The notes under the pieces are model-generated. The model was not told the origin of the DNA and did not search any database. It saw only the letters and a program-made list of their open reading frames with translations. The position numbers were made by a program, and so were the translations under genes. 64,000 bases of DNA from Chryseobacterium sp. (GTDB lineage Bacteria > Bacteroidota > Bacteroidia > Flavobacteriales > Weeksellaceae), in NCBI GenBank assembly GCA_031277615.1, contig JAITMC010000009.1, positions 1-64,000 on the forward strand, written 5' to 3'. The stretch's first letter is position 1. The number at the start of each line of letters is the position of its first letter. This document shows positions 43,062 to 52,975 of this stretch, piece by piece.

Positions 43062-44948
43062 ATGAATGCAGATCATCTATTTCAACAAAGCATAGAAAAC
43101 AAAGAAGCGTTCTGGAAAGAACAGGCCCGCGAAATACAATGGACTGAGTTTCCGACACAAATTCTTTCACAGGATAAAAATAATTATCCGCAATGGTTTG
43201 CGGACGGAAAACTCAATATGTGCCATCTGTGTATTGACCAGCATATTGAAGATGGTTTCGGAGAACAGATTGCCATTGTCTATGATTCTACTGTAACCGG
43301 GCAGAAAAAAACTTACACCTTCAATCAGGCCAAAGAAGAAATTTCAAAACTGGCTGGCGGATTGGCTTCTTTAGGTTTACAGAAAGGAGATACTGCCGTG
43401 ATCTATATGCCGATGATTCCACAGACTCTTTTTGCCATGCTGGCCTGTGCAAGGATCGGCGTGATCCACAATGTGGTATTTGGAGGATTTGCGCCCCATG
43501 AACTTGTGGTAAGAATTGATGACTGCAAGCCTAAAGCATTGATTACCGCAACCGCGGGCGTGGAGATCGCCAAAAGAATTCCTTACCTGCCATTAGTGGA
43601 AAAAGCTATTGAACTGGCTCAGGATAAAGTAGACCACATCATCGTTTACAACAGAAAACTGACGGACAACCAGCACGAAATGTTTGAAGGCCTGACCGAT
43701 TATGAAGAACTGGTACAGCAATCCGCTCCGGCAGATTGTATATCCGTAGAGTCTACCCATCCGCTGTATCTGCTTTACACTTCCGGAACAACAGGTAAAC
43801 CGAAAGGAATTGTCCGCGATACCGGAGGATATGCTACTGCCCTGAAATTTTCGATGAAATATATTTATGGGGTTGAACCGGGTGAGACCTATTGGGCAGC
43901 TTCAGATTTCGGATGGGCAGTCGGGCACAGCTACAGTGTTTACGGCCCTCTTCTCAACCGGAACACCACGGTTATTTTTGAAGGGAAACCCATTATGACA
44001 CCTGATGCGGGAACTTTCTGGAGAATTATTTCAGAATATAAGGTTTCAGCTATGTTTACCGCTCCTACTGCTATCAGAGCTATTAAAAAGGAGGATCCGG
44101 ATGGAAAACTCGTCAAAAAATATGATCTTTCCTGTTTAAAGAAACAGTTTCTGGCGGGGGAAAGATGTGATGTAGCCACCCTTGACTGGTTTGCCAGACA
44201 CATCGGCGTTCCTGCTATCGACCATTGGTGGCAGACGGAATCCGGATGGCCGATGCTTGGCTTAATGACCTTTGATGATCAATACCAGATCAAAAGAGCT
44301 TCTGCGGGTAAACCCATTCCTGGCTATGATATTAAAATCTTTGACGAAAACGGATTTGAACTCGATCCTCACCACGAAGGCTATCTTGTCATCAAACTTC
44401 CGCTTCCTCCGGGCGCTATGCTGGGAATCTGGAATGATTACGAACGTTTCCACAAGAGCTACCTGTCTCAGTATAACGGGTATTATTTTTCAGGGGACGG
44501 AGCTATTCAGGATGAAGACGGTTATATTTTTATTACCGGAAGGGTGGATGATGTGATCAATGTAGCAGGACACCGTCTTTCCACTTCCGAGATGGAAGAA
44601 ATCGTTTCATCTCATTCCGAGGTTGCAGAATGCGCCGTGGTAGGAATTGATGATGATCTTAAAGGTCAGATTCCTTTTGCCACGGTGGTCATGAAAAACG
44701 GCTCAACGGTTTCTGAAGAACAGGTTGAAAAAGACATCATTCAGATGGTCCGTGAAAAGATTGGCGCCGTAGCTTTCTTAAAAAATGCAATGGTTGTCAA
44801 ACGTTTACCTAAAACCCGTTCAGGAAAGATTCTCAGAAAACTGATCAGAACTCTTTTAGACGGAAAGGAATTCCAGATTCCATCAACCATTGACGATGAG
44901 AAAATCATTGAGGAAATCCAGGAAAAAATCAGGGGTTATAGGGCTTAA
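43062..44948 (+). CDS. prpE: Acyl-CoA synthetase, propionyl-CoA type (PrpE-like)
   Basis: A 628-residue AMP-forming acyl-CoA ligase that activates a short-chain acid to its CoA ester. The P-loop TSGTTGKPKG lies at about 240-249; the text DFGWAVGHSYSVYGPLL is of the PrpE type, and the C-terminal acetylation-target lysine is in KTRSGKILRK (about 593). Compared with the following Acs it has the shorter PrpE-style N-terminus (FWKEQAREIQWTEFP). Propionate is the probable substrate; acetate is the alternative. It is 68 bp after the receiver gene. Confidence 0.88.
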   Translation: MNADHLFQQSIENKEAFWKEQAREIQWTEFPTQILSQDKNNYPQWFADGKLNMCHLCIDQHIEDGFGEQIAIVYDSTVTGQKKTYTFNQAKEEISKLAGGLASLGLQKGDTAVIYMPMIPQTLFAMLACARIGVIHNVVFGGFAPHELVVRIDDCKPKALITATAGVEIAKRIPYLPLVEKAIELAQDKVDHIIVYNRKLTDNQHEMFEGLTDYEELVQQSAPADCISVESTHPLYLLYTSGTTGKPKGIVRDTGGYATALKFSMKYIYGVEPGETYWAASDFGWAVGHSYSVYGPLLNRNTTVIFEGKPIMTPDAGTFWRIISEYKVSAMFTAPTAIRAIKKEDPDGKLVKKYDLSCLKKQFLAGERCDVATLDWFARHIGVPAIDHWWQTESGWPMLGLMTFDDQYQIKRASAGKPIPGYDIKIFDENGFELDPHHEGYLVIKLPLPPGAMLGIWNDYERFHKSYLSQYNGYYFSGDGAIQDEDGYIFITGRVDDVINVAGHRLSTSEMEEIVSSHSEVAECAVVGIDDDLKGQIPFATVVMKNGSTVSEEQVEKDIIQMVREKIGAVAFLKNAMVVKRLPKTRSGKILRKLIRTLLDGKEFQIPSTIDDEKIIEEIQEKIRGYRA

Positions 44949-45008
44949 ACGATAAATTAAACATATATTTAATATTAATAAAATTCAAATTTCAAAAAAC
45001 GTAGGGAT

Positions 45009-46916
45009 ATGAGAAATTACTTAATTGAAGATCTGCCGCACTATTTTGAGGAGTATAAAAAATCGATTAAAAATCCTAAAAAATTCTGGGACAAGATTGC
45101 AGACCAGAATTTCGTATGGTACCAGAGATGGAGCAAGGTCGTTAAGTACGATATGAACGAAGCCAAAATCACATGGTTTAAAAACGCTAAACTGAATATT
45201 ACCAAAAACTGTCTGGACAGGCACCTTTCCGTAAGAGGAGATAAAACCGCTATCATCTGGGAACCCAACGATCCGAAGGAGGAAGCCCAGCATATCTCTT
45301 ACAGCGAGCTCTACACCCGGGTCAACAAAACCGCCAATGTTTTACGTGACATGGGAATTGAAAAAGGTGACAGGGTATGCATTTACCTTCCTATGATTCC
45401 CGAACTGGCCGTTACCATGCTGGCCTGTGCCAAGTTAGGAGCTGTACATTCGGTAATTTTTGCAGGGTTTTCCGCTTCTGCCGTATCTTCCAGAGTAAAT
45501 GACTGTGGTGCCAAAATGGTGATCACCTCAGACGGAAGCTACAGAGGGAATAAGGTACTGGATCTGAAAACCATTGTAGATGAAGCGCTGGAAAAGACCC
45601 CAAGTGTAGAATCTGTTCTTGTTGTGAAAAGAACCCACAACGAGATTAAAATGAAAGAAGGCCGCGATCACTGGTTCACAGACCTGTATGAAAAAGCCTC
45701 CGCTGATTTTGTAACCGTCATCATGGATGCTGAAGATCCGCTTTTCATCCTATACACTTCAGGATCAACCGGAAAGCCAAAAGGAATGCTTCATACCTGT
45801 GCCGGATACATGGTTTACACCGCGTACACCTTTAAAAATGTATTCAATTATAAAGAAAATGACATCTATTGGTGTACCGCAGATATCGGATGGATTACGG
45901 GGCATTCCTACATCCTTTACGGACCGCTTCTTAACGGGGCCACTACCGTAATTTTTGAAGGGGTACCAACTTATCCTGAACCGGACCGTTTCTGGGAAGT
46001 GATCGAAAAACATAAAGTGACCCAGTTCTATACCGCTCCTACTGCCATCCGTTCTTTAGCCAAAGAAAGCACGGAATGGGTAGATAAACACGATTTAAGC
46101 ACGCTTAAAGTGATCGGTTCTGTAGGTGAACCTATCAATGATGAAGCATGGCACTGGTTCAACGATCATGTCGGCAAGAAAAAATGCCCTGTTGTAGATA
46201 CCTGGTGGCAGACGGAAACCGGGGGAATCATGATTTCCCCTCTCCCATTCGTCACCCCAACCAAACCGACTTATGCTACCCTTCCGCTTCCGGGAATCCA
46301 GCCGGTTCTGATGGATGATAAGCGTAACGAAATTACCGGAAATCAGGTTACCGGAAATTTATGCATCCGTTTTCCATGGCCGGGAATCGCCAGGACGATC
46401 TGGGGAGACCATCAGCGATATAAGGAAACTTATTTTACCGCATTTCCGGGGAAATATTTCACAGGAGACGGTGCTTTGAGGGATGAAGTCGGTTATTACA
46501 GGATTACCGGACGTGTGGATGACGTGATCATCGTTTCCGGGCACAACCTCGGAACCGCTCCTATTGAAGACAGCATCAACGAGCATCCGGCAGTAGCAGA
46601 ATCTGCAATCGTTGGTTATCCTCACGATATCAAAGGAAATGCGCTGTACGGTTTTGTGATTTTAAAGGAAAGCGGAGAAGGCCGTGATAAGGAAAACCTT
46701 AAAAAAGAAATCAACCAGCTGATCTCGGATCAGATCGGGCCTATCGCCAAGCTGGATAAGATACAGTTTGTTTCCGGGCTGCCTAAAACGCGCTCAGGAA
46801 AAATTATGCGTAGAATTCTGAGAAAGATCGCGGAAGGGGATTTCAGCAATTTTGGAGACATTACCACTTTGCTGAATCCTGAGATTGTGGAGGAAATTAA
46901 AAATGAAAGAATATAG
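45009..46916 (+). CDS. acs: Acetyl-CoA synthetase
   Basis: A 635-residue AMP-forming acetate--CoA ligase. The P-loop TSGSTGKPKG (about 251-260), the acetate-pocket block DTWWQTETGG (about 400-409) with its Trp, and the lysine of KTRSGKIMRRIL near the C-terminus, a known site of inhibitory acetylation, are all present. It lies 60 bp after the PrpE-like gene, and a clear terminator follows. Together with the upstream porin, MHS permease and two-component pair, it forms a module for scavenging short-chain acids. Confidence 0.96.
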   Translation: MRNYLIEDLPHYFEEYKKSIKNPKKFWDKIADQNFVWYQRWSKVVKYDMNEAKITWFKNAKLNITKNCLDRHLSVRGDKTAIIWEPNDPKEEAQHISYSELYTRVNKTANVLRDMGIEKGDRVCIYLPMIPELAVTMLACAKLGAVHSVIFAGFSASAVSSRVNDCGAKMVITSDGSYRGNKVLDLKTIVDEALEKTPSVESVLVVKRTHNEIKMKEGRDHWFTDLYEKASADFVTVIMDAEDPLFILYTSGSTGKPKGMLHTCAGYMVYTAYTFKNVFNYKENDIYWCTADIGWITGHSYILYGPLLNGATTVIFEGVPTYPEPDRFWEVIEKHKVTQFYTAPTAIRSLAKESTEWVDKHDLSTLKVIGSVGEPINDEAWHWFNDHVGKKKCPVVDTWWQTETGGIMISPLPFVTPTKPTYATLPLPGIQPVLMDDKRNEITGNQVTGNLCIRFPWPGIARTIWGDHQRYKETYFTAFPGKYFTGDGALRDEVGYYRITGRVDDVIIVSGHNLGTAPIEDSINEHPAVAESAIVGYPHDIKGNALYGFVILKESGEGRDKENLKKEINQLISDQIGPIAKLDKIQFVSGLPKTRSGKIMRRILRKIAEGDFSNFGDITTLLNPEIVEEIKNERI

Positions 46917-46935
46917 ATTTAATATGATATTCATT

Positions 46936-46962
46936 AAAAACGGGCTTCGGTCCGTTTTTTTT
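46936..46962 (+). terminator. Intrinsic terminator after acs
   Basis: AAAACGG (46937-46943) and CCGTTTT (46952-46958) form a stem with a GCTTCGGT-type loop, followed by a U8 run. It lies 20 nt after the acs stop. Confidence 0.85.
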
Positions 46963-47258
46963 ATTTCCCGAGGACTGCACAGATTTTTCAGTCTATTTGT
47001 TTTTATGGCTCGCAGATGAGACAGATTGAGCAGATTTTGCTGGAATTAGTAAAGTATAAATATCATTTCTAAAGCAGATGGAAGATAGTAAAATTTATTT
47101 AATGAACCTCGTTAACTTAAACACCCGTTCAATAGACATCATCAAACATTTTAACATTATTTTATAGATAAAATAACAAATATGTAAATTTATTACAATT
47201 TAATCAACAATATTGAAAAATATTTATTACCTTTAGGTAAACTTAAAAACTATTGCTT
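46963..47258. other. Intergenic region with a 'cacagat' repeat remnant
   Basis: Positions about 46976-47040 contain GCACAGATTTTTCAG and AGACAGATTGAGCAGATTT, a degraded relative of the 5' end repeat at 1-760. The rest is A/T-rich; a TACCTTTA box near 47229 could be the -7 element of the next gene. Confidence 0.5.
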
Positions 47259-47624
47259 ATGTCAAATATATTAGCTGGGGTATTTGCACAGCACAGTGAT
47301 TACAAGAAGCTTGAAGCCGATCTGGAAAATTCAGGATTTGGAGATTCAGATTACATCATATATTTAAGCAGCGGCTCTGACCACGCTCAGTATCTTGCGA
47401 GTGTTGCGGTAAAAGATAATAACCAAACTGATAGCGCCCGAAATATTTTCAGCGAAAATTCAGTGATGAAAACGTATTTGCTCGAGAATATGAGTATTGA
47501 GCAGGCGAACTATGATCATGTAAAAAGATTCATTGATGCCAGAAACAGAGCCGAAATCCATAACAGCCCTGATGTGAGAATAAAGGCCTCGAGTAGCGGC
47601 ATGGATTCAGAAGTTAAATTCTGA
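47259..47624 (+). CDS. Hypothetical general-stress-like protein
   Basis: A 121-residue soluble protein (start ATG 47259, MSNILAGVF; a TTG two codons earlier is possible). The opening ILAGVFAQHSDYKKLEADLENSGFG, in which a paralogous 'GVF....A...L...GF' strand-helix is followed by a second strand, recalls the N-terminal domain of general stress protein 17M/YflT. The C-terminal half is helical and Asn/Asp/Ser-rich, ending in disordered-looking text. No signal peptide or membrane helix is present. It is monocistronic, ending in a perfect terminator. The function is unknown. Confidence 0.6.
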   Translation: MSNILAGVFAQHSDYKKLEADLENSGFGDSDYIIYLSSGSDHAQYLASVAVKDNNQTDSARNIFSENSVMKTYLLENMSIEQANYDHVKRFIDARNRAEIHNSPDVRIKASSSGMDSEVKF

Positions 47625-47649
47625 CACACACATAAAACCTAATAACCGT

Positions 47650-47677
47650 AATCCGCAGAGCGTTCTGCGGATTTTTT
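47650..47677 (+). terminator. Intrinsic terminator
   Basis: ATCCGCAGA (47651-47659) and TCTGCGGAT (47664-47672) form a perfect 9-bp stem with a GCGT loop, followed by five U. It closes the 121-residue protein's transcript. Confidence 0.92.
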
Positions 47678-47734
47678 ATGTTTGAAAAGTTTAAAAAATT
47701 TCGTATTTTCGTCTAATTATAGGCTTTTACACAA

Positions 47735-49945
47735 ATGAGTTACGATTTAGAACAGGAAAACAAAGAGATCCTTGCCCGTTATAAGGATTTGATTTCCAAT
47801 ACATACAGAACACTGGATGAGGAAAATAACAAGCTCATCCGGAAGGCATTCGATATTGCGCTGGATGCCCATAAGGACCAGAGGAGGAAATCCGGGGAAC
47901 CTTATATTTACCACCCTATTGCCGTGGCTAAAATTGTGGCAACAGAAATCGGGCTGGGAGCTACTTCTATTGCCTGTGCCCTGCTGCATGATGTGATTGA
48001 AGATTCAGATTACACCTATGATGATCTGAAAAAAATCTTTGGAGAGAAGATTGCCAATATTGTGAACGGGCTCACCAAGATCTCCATCATGAACCATCAG
48101 AATATTTCGGTACAGTCTGAAAATTACAGGAAACTGCTTCTGACTTTATCGGAAGACTTCCGGGTGATTCTTATTAAAATTGCCGACCGTCTTCACAATA
48201 TGCGGACGCTGGAAAGCATGGCTCCGGACAAGCAGAAAAAAATTGCTTCCGAAACGGTTTATATTTATGCTCCAATGGCCCACCGCCTTGGGTTGTACAA
48301 CATTAAATCCGAGCTTGAAGACCTTTCTTTAAAATATAACAATCCGGAGATTTATAATGAAATCACCGAAAAATTAGAGCTGGCCAAAGAGAGCCGCGAA
48401 CGGTATATTGAAGAATTTAAAACCGAAGTTTCCGAAAGACTGAAAGAAGAGGGATTAAACTTCACAATCAAAGGCCGAGCAAAGGCTATTTCCTCGATTT
48501 ACAGGAAAATGCTGAAGCAGGGTGTTTCTTTTGAGGAGGTTTTCGACAATTATGCCATCCGGATCATCTACAAATCGGATGCAAAAAACGAAAAATTCCT
48601 GGCCTGGAAGATCTATTCCATTGTAACGGATGTTTATCACAGTAATCCTTCAAGAATGAGGGACTGGATTACACAGCCTCGTTCCACAGGATATGAAAGT
48701 CTTCACTTAACGGTTCTGGGGCCGGATAAAAAGTGGATTGAAGTACAGATCCGCTCGGAAAGAATGGATGAGATTGCCGAGAAAGGAGTTGCAGCCCATT
48801 ACAAATACAAGGAAGGGTACAAGCAAAGTACTGACGACCGTAATTTTGAGAAGTGGGTGACAGAGATCCGTGAAGTTCTTGAGCAGCAGCAGAACCTTTC
48901 TACTTCGGAACTCTTAGATAATATCAAGCTGAATCTCTATTCCAAGGAAGTATTTGTCTTCACTCCAAAAGGGGAGATCAAAATTCTTCCGACCAATGCA
49001 ACGGCACTCGATTTTGCATTTGCCGTTCACTCAGATCTTGGAATGAAATGTCTTGGAGCTAAAATCAACGGAAAGCTGGTTCCTATTTCCTATACGCTCC
49101 AAAACGGAGACCAGGTGGATATTCTTTCTTCACAGAATCAGAAACCTAAATCCGACTGGCTGGAATTCGTGGTAACTTCCAAAGCCAAATCGAAGATTAA
49201 AAGCTACCTCAACTCCCAGAAAAACCAACTGGTGGAAGAAGGAAAAGAAATTCTTCAGCGAAAACTCCGTCATGCGAAGATCAACTTCAATGATGAGGAG
49301 GTGAATAAGCTTCAGAAATTCTTCAATTTAAAATCTTCCCAGGAGCTGTTTCTTAAATTTCAGACGAATGAGCTGGATGCGAGCAGCTTAAGAAAATATA
49401 TAGAAAGTAAAAACGTATTCAATAATTTACTTTCCAGATTCAGGAAATCACCATCTAAAAATCAGCATTTTGAGGAGCCTAAAGAGCAGAATCTCGATAT
49501 GATTGTTTTCGGAAAGGATGAAGAAAAACTGAATTACAGCTACGCCAAATGCTGTACGGTAATTCCGGGAGATAAGATTTTCGGATTCATTACGATTTCT
49601 GACGGAATTAAAGTTCACAGTGACAACTGTCCGAATGCGATCAACCTGAGAGCCCAGTATGATTACCGCGTCATTCCTGCCAAATGGGTGAATGCGGAAA
49701 GCTTTAAAAACAGAGTGAAGATTGAAATCGAAGGACTCGACAGAATGGGTATGATTAATGACATTACTGCCGTCATCAGCGGAAGTATGGGAATGGACAT
49801 GAAAAGTATGTCTATAGAGTCCAACAATGGTGTTTTCACCGGAAACATCAATCTGGAAGTGAAAAATAAAGGACAACTGGAAGAAACATTTAAAAAACTT
49901 AAAAGCATCAACGGAGTTTCAAGAGTGAGACGATTACAATCTTAG
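47735..49945 (+). CDS. RelA/SpoT family bifunctional (p)ppGpp synthetase/hydrolase
   Basis: A 736-residue alarmone enzyme. The HD hydrolase domain (about 40-190) has H60 and HD 85-86 in ALLHDVIEDS; the synthetase domain (about 235-350) has GRAKAISSIYRKM and PRSTGYESLHLTV; a TGS domain (about 400-465) and a C-terminal ACT domain (about 665-736) follow. All hydrolase motifs are intact, so it should both make and degrade (p)ppGpp, as the long Rel enzyme typical of Bacteroidetes. It is preceded by a terminator and followed after 2 bp by nhaA. Confidence 0.95.
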   Translation: MSYDLEQENKEILARYKDLISNTYRTLDEENNKLIRKAFDIALDAHKDQRRKSGEPYIYHPIAVAKIVATEIGLGATSIACALLHDVIEDSDYTYDDLKKIFGEKIANIVNGLTKISIMNHQNISVQSENYRKLLLTLSEDFRVILIKIADRLHNMRTLESMAPDKQKKIASETVYIYAPMAHRLGLYNIKSELEDLSLKYNNPEIYNEITEKLELAKESRERYIEEFKTEVSERLKEEGLNFTIKGRAKAISSIYRKMLKQGVSFEEVFDNYAIRIIYKSDAKNEKFLAWKIYSIVTDVYHSNPSRMRDWITQPRSTGYESLHLTVLGPDKKWIEVQIRSERMDEIAEKGVAAHYKYKEGYKQSTDDRNFEKWVTEIREVLEQQQNLSTSELLDNIKLNLYSKEVFVFTPKGEIKILPTNATALDFAFAVHSDLGMKCLGAKINGKLVPISYTLQNGDQVDILSSQNQKPKSDWLEFVVTSKAKSKIKSYLNSQKNQLVEEGKEILQRKLRHAKINFNDEEVNKLQKFFNLKSSQELFLKFQTNELDASSLRKYIESKNVFNNLLSRFRKSPSKNQHFEEPKEQNLDMIVFGKDEEKLNYSYAKCCTVIPGDKIFGFITISDGIKVHSDNCPNAINLRAQYDYRVIPAKWVNAESFKNRVKIEIEGLDRMGMINDITAVISGSMGMDMKSMSIESNNGVFTGNINLEVKNKGQLEETFKKLKSINGVSRVRRLQS

Positions 49946-49947
49946 AC

Positions 49948-51126
49948 ATGAACTTATCTCTCTATTTCAAAAAATTTTTCAGCAGCAACCAGGCATCGGG
50001 TATCATCCTTATTTTCTGTGTGCTTATTTCATTACTTATCGCCAATTCATCTGCCGGGGAAGGTTTCCAACGTTTTCTGGATAAAGAGGTGGGCACTCAA
50101 CTTTTTCATCTCACCTACCCTGTCAGCATCTGGATCAATGACGGGCTTATGGCTGTCTTTTTCCTGTTGGTAGGGCTTGAAATCAAAAGAGAACTTGTGG
50201 AAGGCGAACTTTCATCCTTCAAAAATGCTTCGCTTCCTATTTTTGCAGCCGTAGGCGGAATGCTGGTTCCGGCTGTAATTTACAGTATTTTCAACAGCGG
50301 AACGGAATACGGCAGCGGATGGGGAATCCCGATGGCTACGGACATTGCTTTCTCACTGGCTATTGTTTCGATGTTAGGGAAAAAGGTTCCCAATTCCATT
50401 AAAATATTCCTGGCTGCATTAGCCATTGTGGATGATTTGGGAGCTATTCTGGTGATTGCCATATTTTATACGGAACAGATTCACTGGACTTATCTTTTAT
50501 TATCTTTCGGAACGGCAGCACTTCTGTTTGTTCTTAATTTCCTGAAAGTTACCCGTATTATCTTTTATATTATTCCCGGACTTTTCCTTTGGTATTTCCT
50601 TCATCACTCAGGAATCCATGCAACCATAGCAGGTGTTCTGCTGGCATTCTCCATTCCTACCAATGAATCTAATGTAGAAATATCTCCACTGGAAAAACTT
50701 GAGCATCAACTTCACTTTCCGGTTAGCTTCCTGATTATGCCGATATTTGCTTTAACGAATACCAATATTGCTTTTTCAAATGAAATGGTGGCAGGAGCAA
50801 CCAGTACATTAGGCCTGGGAATTATATGCGGGCTTGTGTTAGGTAAATTATTGGGTATTAACCTGTTCTCTCTTATTGCTATCAAACTGAAAATAAGCTC
50901 ATTGCCTCAGAACAGCAACTGGACTCATATGATCGGAGTGGGATTGCTGGCAGGAATTGGGTTCACCATGTCTATTTTTATTGCGCTTCTCTCGTTTAAA
51001 GATGAGATTGCCATTCAGGATGAAGCCAAATTTGCCATTCTGATAGCTTCTTTCCTAGCAGCAGTTACTGGATTTTTGATTCTGAGCATGGCAGGAAAAA
51101 ACAATGAAGCCGAGGAAGAAAATTAG
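49948..51126 (+). CDS. nhaA: Na+/H+ antiporter NhaA
   Basis: A 392-residue antiporter that exchanges intracellular Na+ (or Li+) for H+ and keeps cytoplasmic pH. Hallmarks are the TD pair (131-132, PMATDIAFSLAIV) and the ion-binding D162-D163 (VDDLGAILVI), with the WINDGLMAVFFLLVGLEIKRE block (about 62-83). Twelve membrane helices fit the family. It starts 2 bp after the rel gene and so may be co-transcribed. Its 3' end overlaps that of the convergent yihY gene by 4 nt. Confidence 0.95.
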   Translation: MNLSLYFKKFFSSNQASGIILIFCVLISLLIANSSAGEGFQRFLDKEVGTQLFHLTYPVSIWINDGLMAVFFLLVGLEIKRELVEGELSSFKNASLPIFAAVGGMLVPAVIYSIFNSGTEYGSGWGIPMATDIAFSLAIVSMLGKKVPNSIKIFLAALAIVDDLGAILVIAIFYTEQIHWTYLLLSFGTAALLFVLNFLKVTRIIFYIIPGLFLWYFLHHSGIHATIAGVLLAFSIPTNESNVEISPLEKLEHQLHFPVSFLIMPIFALTNTNIAFSNEMVAGATSTLGLGIICGLVLGKLLGINLFSLIAIKLKISSLPQNSNWTHMIGVGLLAGIGFTMSIFIALLSFKDEIAIQDEAKFAILIASFLAAVTGFLILSMAGKNNEAEEEN

Positions 51127-52136
51127 TCTTTTTTCTTTTCTTCCAGCTTTCTGCGGTGCTCTTCGTCACTTTCAAGGTTAGGTTCCGTAACGGCCCCGTG
51201 ATAATGAACAGCCTCTCTCTGAATCTCATCGGAGAGCAGCTTTTCTATCCTCAGCCTTCTGAGTGCCATATTCAGTTCGTTTCCGAACAGCAGCAGATAT
51301 ACGTTGACATTTACCCAGACCATCAATAGAATCATACTTCCTATGGATCCGTAAAGAACGTTATAGCGGGCAATATCCTTTACATAAATGGCAAAGATAT
51401 AAGTAGTGACTACAAAGAGAACCGTAGTTAAGATAGCCCCCGGAACCGCCTGTCTGAACCGGGTAATCTTAACGGTTCCCAGCCAGTAAAATAAAGTCAG
51501 AAGGATGAAATAAAACAGGGGAAAAGAAACGAATCCGATGATCCTGGACAGGTTGTTCACGAGCCACGAAATATCATAGGACGGCGTAAAAGGTTTAATG
51601 ACAACTTCTGCGTAATACACTCCAAAAAGAGCGAGAAATACAATGATGATAAAACCGATCGTGATAAAAAACGAAAGGATGAATTCTTTTACGTCACTGA
51701 GTTTTTCTTCCGTATTTTCATTGAATCCATTGATGAGCGAAAATGTTCCGTTGGTTGCAAAAACCAACGCCAGTACAATGGTGAGATTACTGATTCCTTT
51801 CATATTCGGAATAATACTCGTCTGGATATACCCCCGGATGTCCCCTTCCATGCTGGATGGAAAAACATTATGGATCAGCACTTCAAAAATATAAAACTGA
51901 AGCTTATCATAATGCGGCATATAAGGCAGCACAGACAATAAGAACAGTATAAACGGAAACAGACTGATGGTAAAGCTCCAGGAAATAGCAGCTGCTTTTC
52001 TGCCGATCTTCCCTTTGAAGATCCCCGAAATATAGATCTGGAACATCTGCCAGAGTGATATTCCCAATACAGGAATATGAATACCGTCAAAAAATTCCTG
52101 AATCTTCAGGATAAACCTTGGAACTTTTATACTCAT
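51123..52136 (-). CDS. YihY/BrkB family inner-membrane protein
   Basis: A 337-residue integral membrane protein of the YihY (formerly RNase BN/BrkB) family. About six helices are visible (near 44-66, 108-130, 148-172, 200-222, 232-255, 267-290) with the family text KAAAISWSFTISLFPFILFLLS and YGSIGSMILLMVWVNVNVYLLLFG. The old RNase BN label is known to be wrong; the function is unknown, perhaps transport or envelope. The C-terminus is charged and cytosolic. It overlaps nhaA tail-to-tail by 4 nt, so there is no intergenic terminator. Confidence 0.9.
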   Translation of the reverse strand: MSIKVPRFILKIQEFFDGIHIPVLGISLWQMFQIYISGIFKGKIGRKAAAISWSFTISLFPFILFLLSVLPYMPHYDKLQFYIFEVLIHNVFPSSMEGDIRGYIQTSIIPNMKGISNLTIVLALVFATNGTFSLINGFNENTEEKLSDVKEFILSFFITIGFIIIVFLALFGVYYAEVVIKPFTPSYDISWLVNNLSRIIGFVSFPLFYFILLTLFYWLGTVKITRFRQAVPGAILTTVLFVVTTYIFAIYVKDIARYNVLYGSIGSMILLMVWVNVNVYLLLFGNELNMALRRLRIEKLLSDEIQREAVHYHGAVTEPNLESDEEHRRKLEEKKKD

Positions 52137-52406
52137 CTATTTGTTTTAAGGTTCACTTTAAAATCAATAAAAAATCCGCAATAATCTGTTTCCGAAGCTA
52201 CAGACGGGATTATTTTAAAGGTTTTTCAATAAGTCTTACTACAAATATAAACATTTTCTTTCTCCTTATACTGAAGCCCGCTTACCCGATCTTCATTAAT
52301 TCCGCAGAATTGATCTTATTTTTCAGGGATCATCCATTATTCCTTATTCTAAAAAGAAATTATAGCTTAAAAACCCCAAATGTATTCAATAGGTTAGAAT
52401 TCAGGC

Positions 52407-52856
52407 TTACGCGCCAAACTGCCGTAAATGATGATCCATATGTTTATAGACGAAAATGCCTATTTCTCCGGTCTTCATTTTACCAAAAAAATCATGAATA
52501 AAATCCGGATTTGAAAAAGAGCCGTAATCGGCAATCTGCCGGATCCAGATCTGTTTCAGCTGTTCTTTATCTCCCTGCTGTTCTTTTATGGCAAAACTTC
52601 CTGCCGGTGAGCCTTTCTTCATGGGCTTATCATCTTTTACAAGGCCTTTCAGAACCATTTTACCAAACAGTTTTCCCAGAAAATCCTGCTTATACATCTG
52701 ATGACTTTTCCCCAATACCCAATCATTCCACACGGTACAGTGCCTCATCATCTGGTAAAGGTTCATTTTTCCCCATCGGGCTTTACTTTCAGGGCTCAGC
52801 GTTTTAATTCTTGCCGTCAGTTCTTCTCTTGTGGTGGTATCAAATATTGTTTTCAT
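52407..52856 (-). CDS. DUF1569 (DinB-like) family protein
   Basis: A 149-residue helical protein of the DUF1569 group in the DinB/YfiT superfamily. Core text RARIKTLSPESKARWGKMN..QMMRHCTVWNDWVLG shows the superfamily's conserved His (H39) after the first helix, and a second His pair HMDHHLRQFG ends the protein. These His residues would bind a metal. The activity is unknown. It is divergent from the GlxA-like regulator at 52976, which may control it. The 270 bp between it and yihY hold nothing recognised. Confidence 0.82.
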   Translation of the reverse strand: MKTIFDTTTREELTARIKTLSPESKARWGKMNLYQMMRHCTVWNDWVLGKSHQMYKQDFLGKLFGKMVLKGLVKDDKPMKKGSPAGSFAIKEQQGDKEQLKQIWIRQIADYGSFSNPDFIHDFFGKMKTGEIGIFVYKHMDHHLRQFGA

Positions 52857-52975
52857 AACGTTTCTTTTGGTAAAATTACTTGTCTTTCACATAAATCCCG
52901 GTCCGTAAAAATGACATTCAAAGGGGGATTTTGTGCCATATTTTATGTAATTTTAATCTTATACACTTCCAGACA

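Noticed and set aside
52118-52501. 127-residue plus-strand frame between yihY and DUF1569
   Set aside because: It overlaps the ends of two real genes on the other strand, has no start signal and a composition unlike the neighbours.
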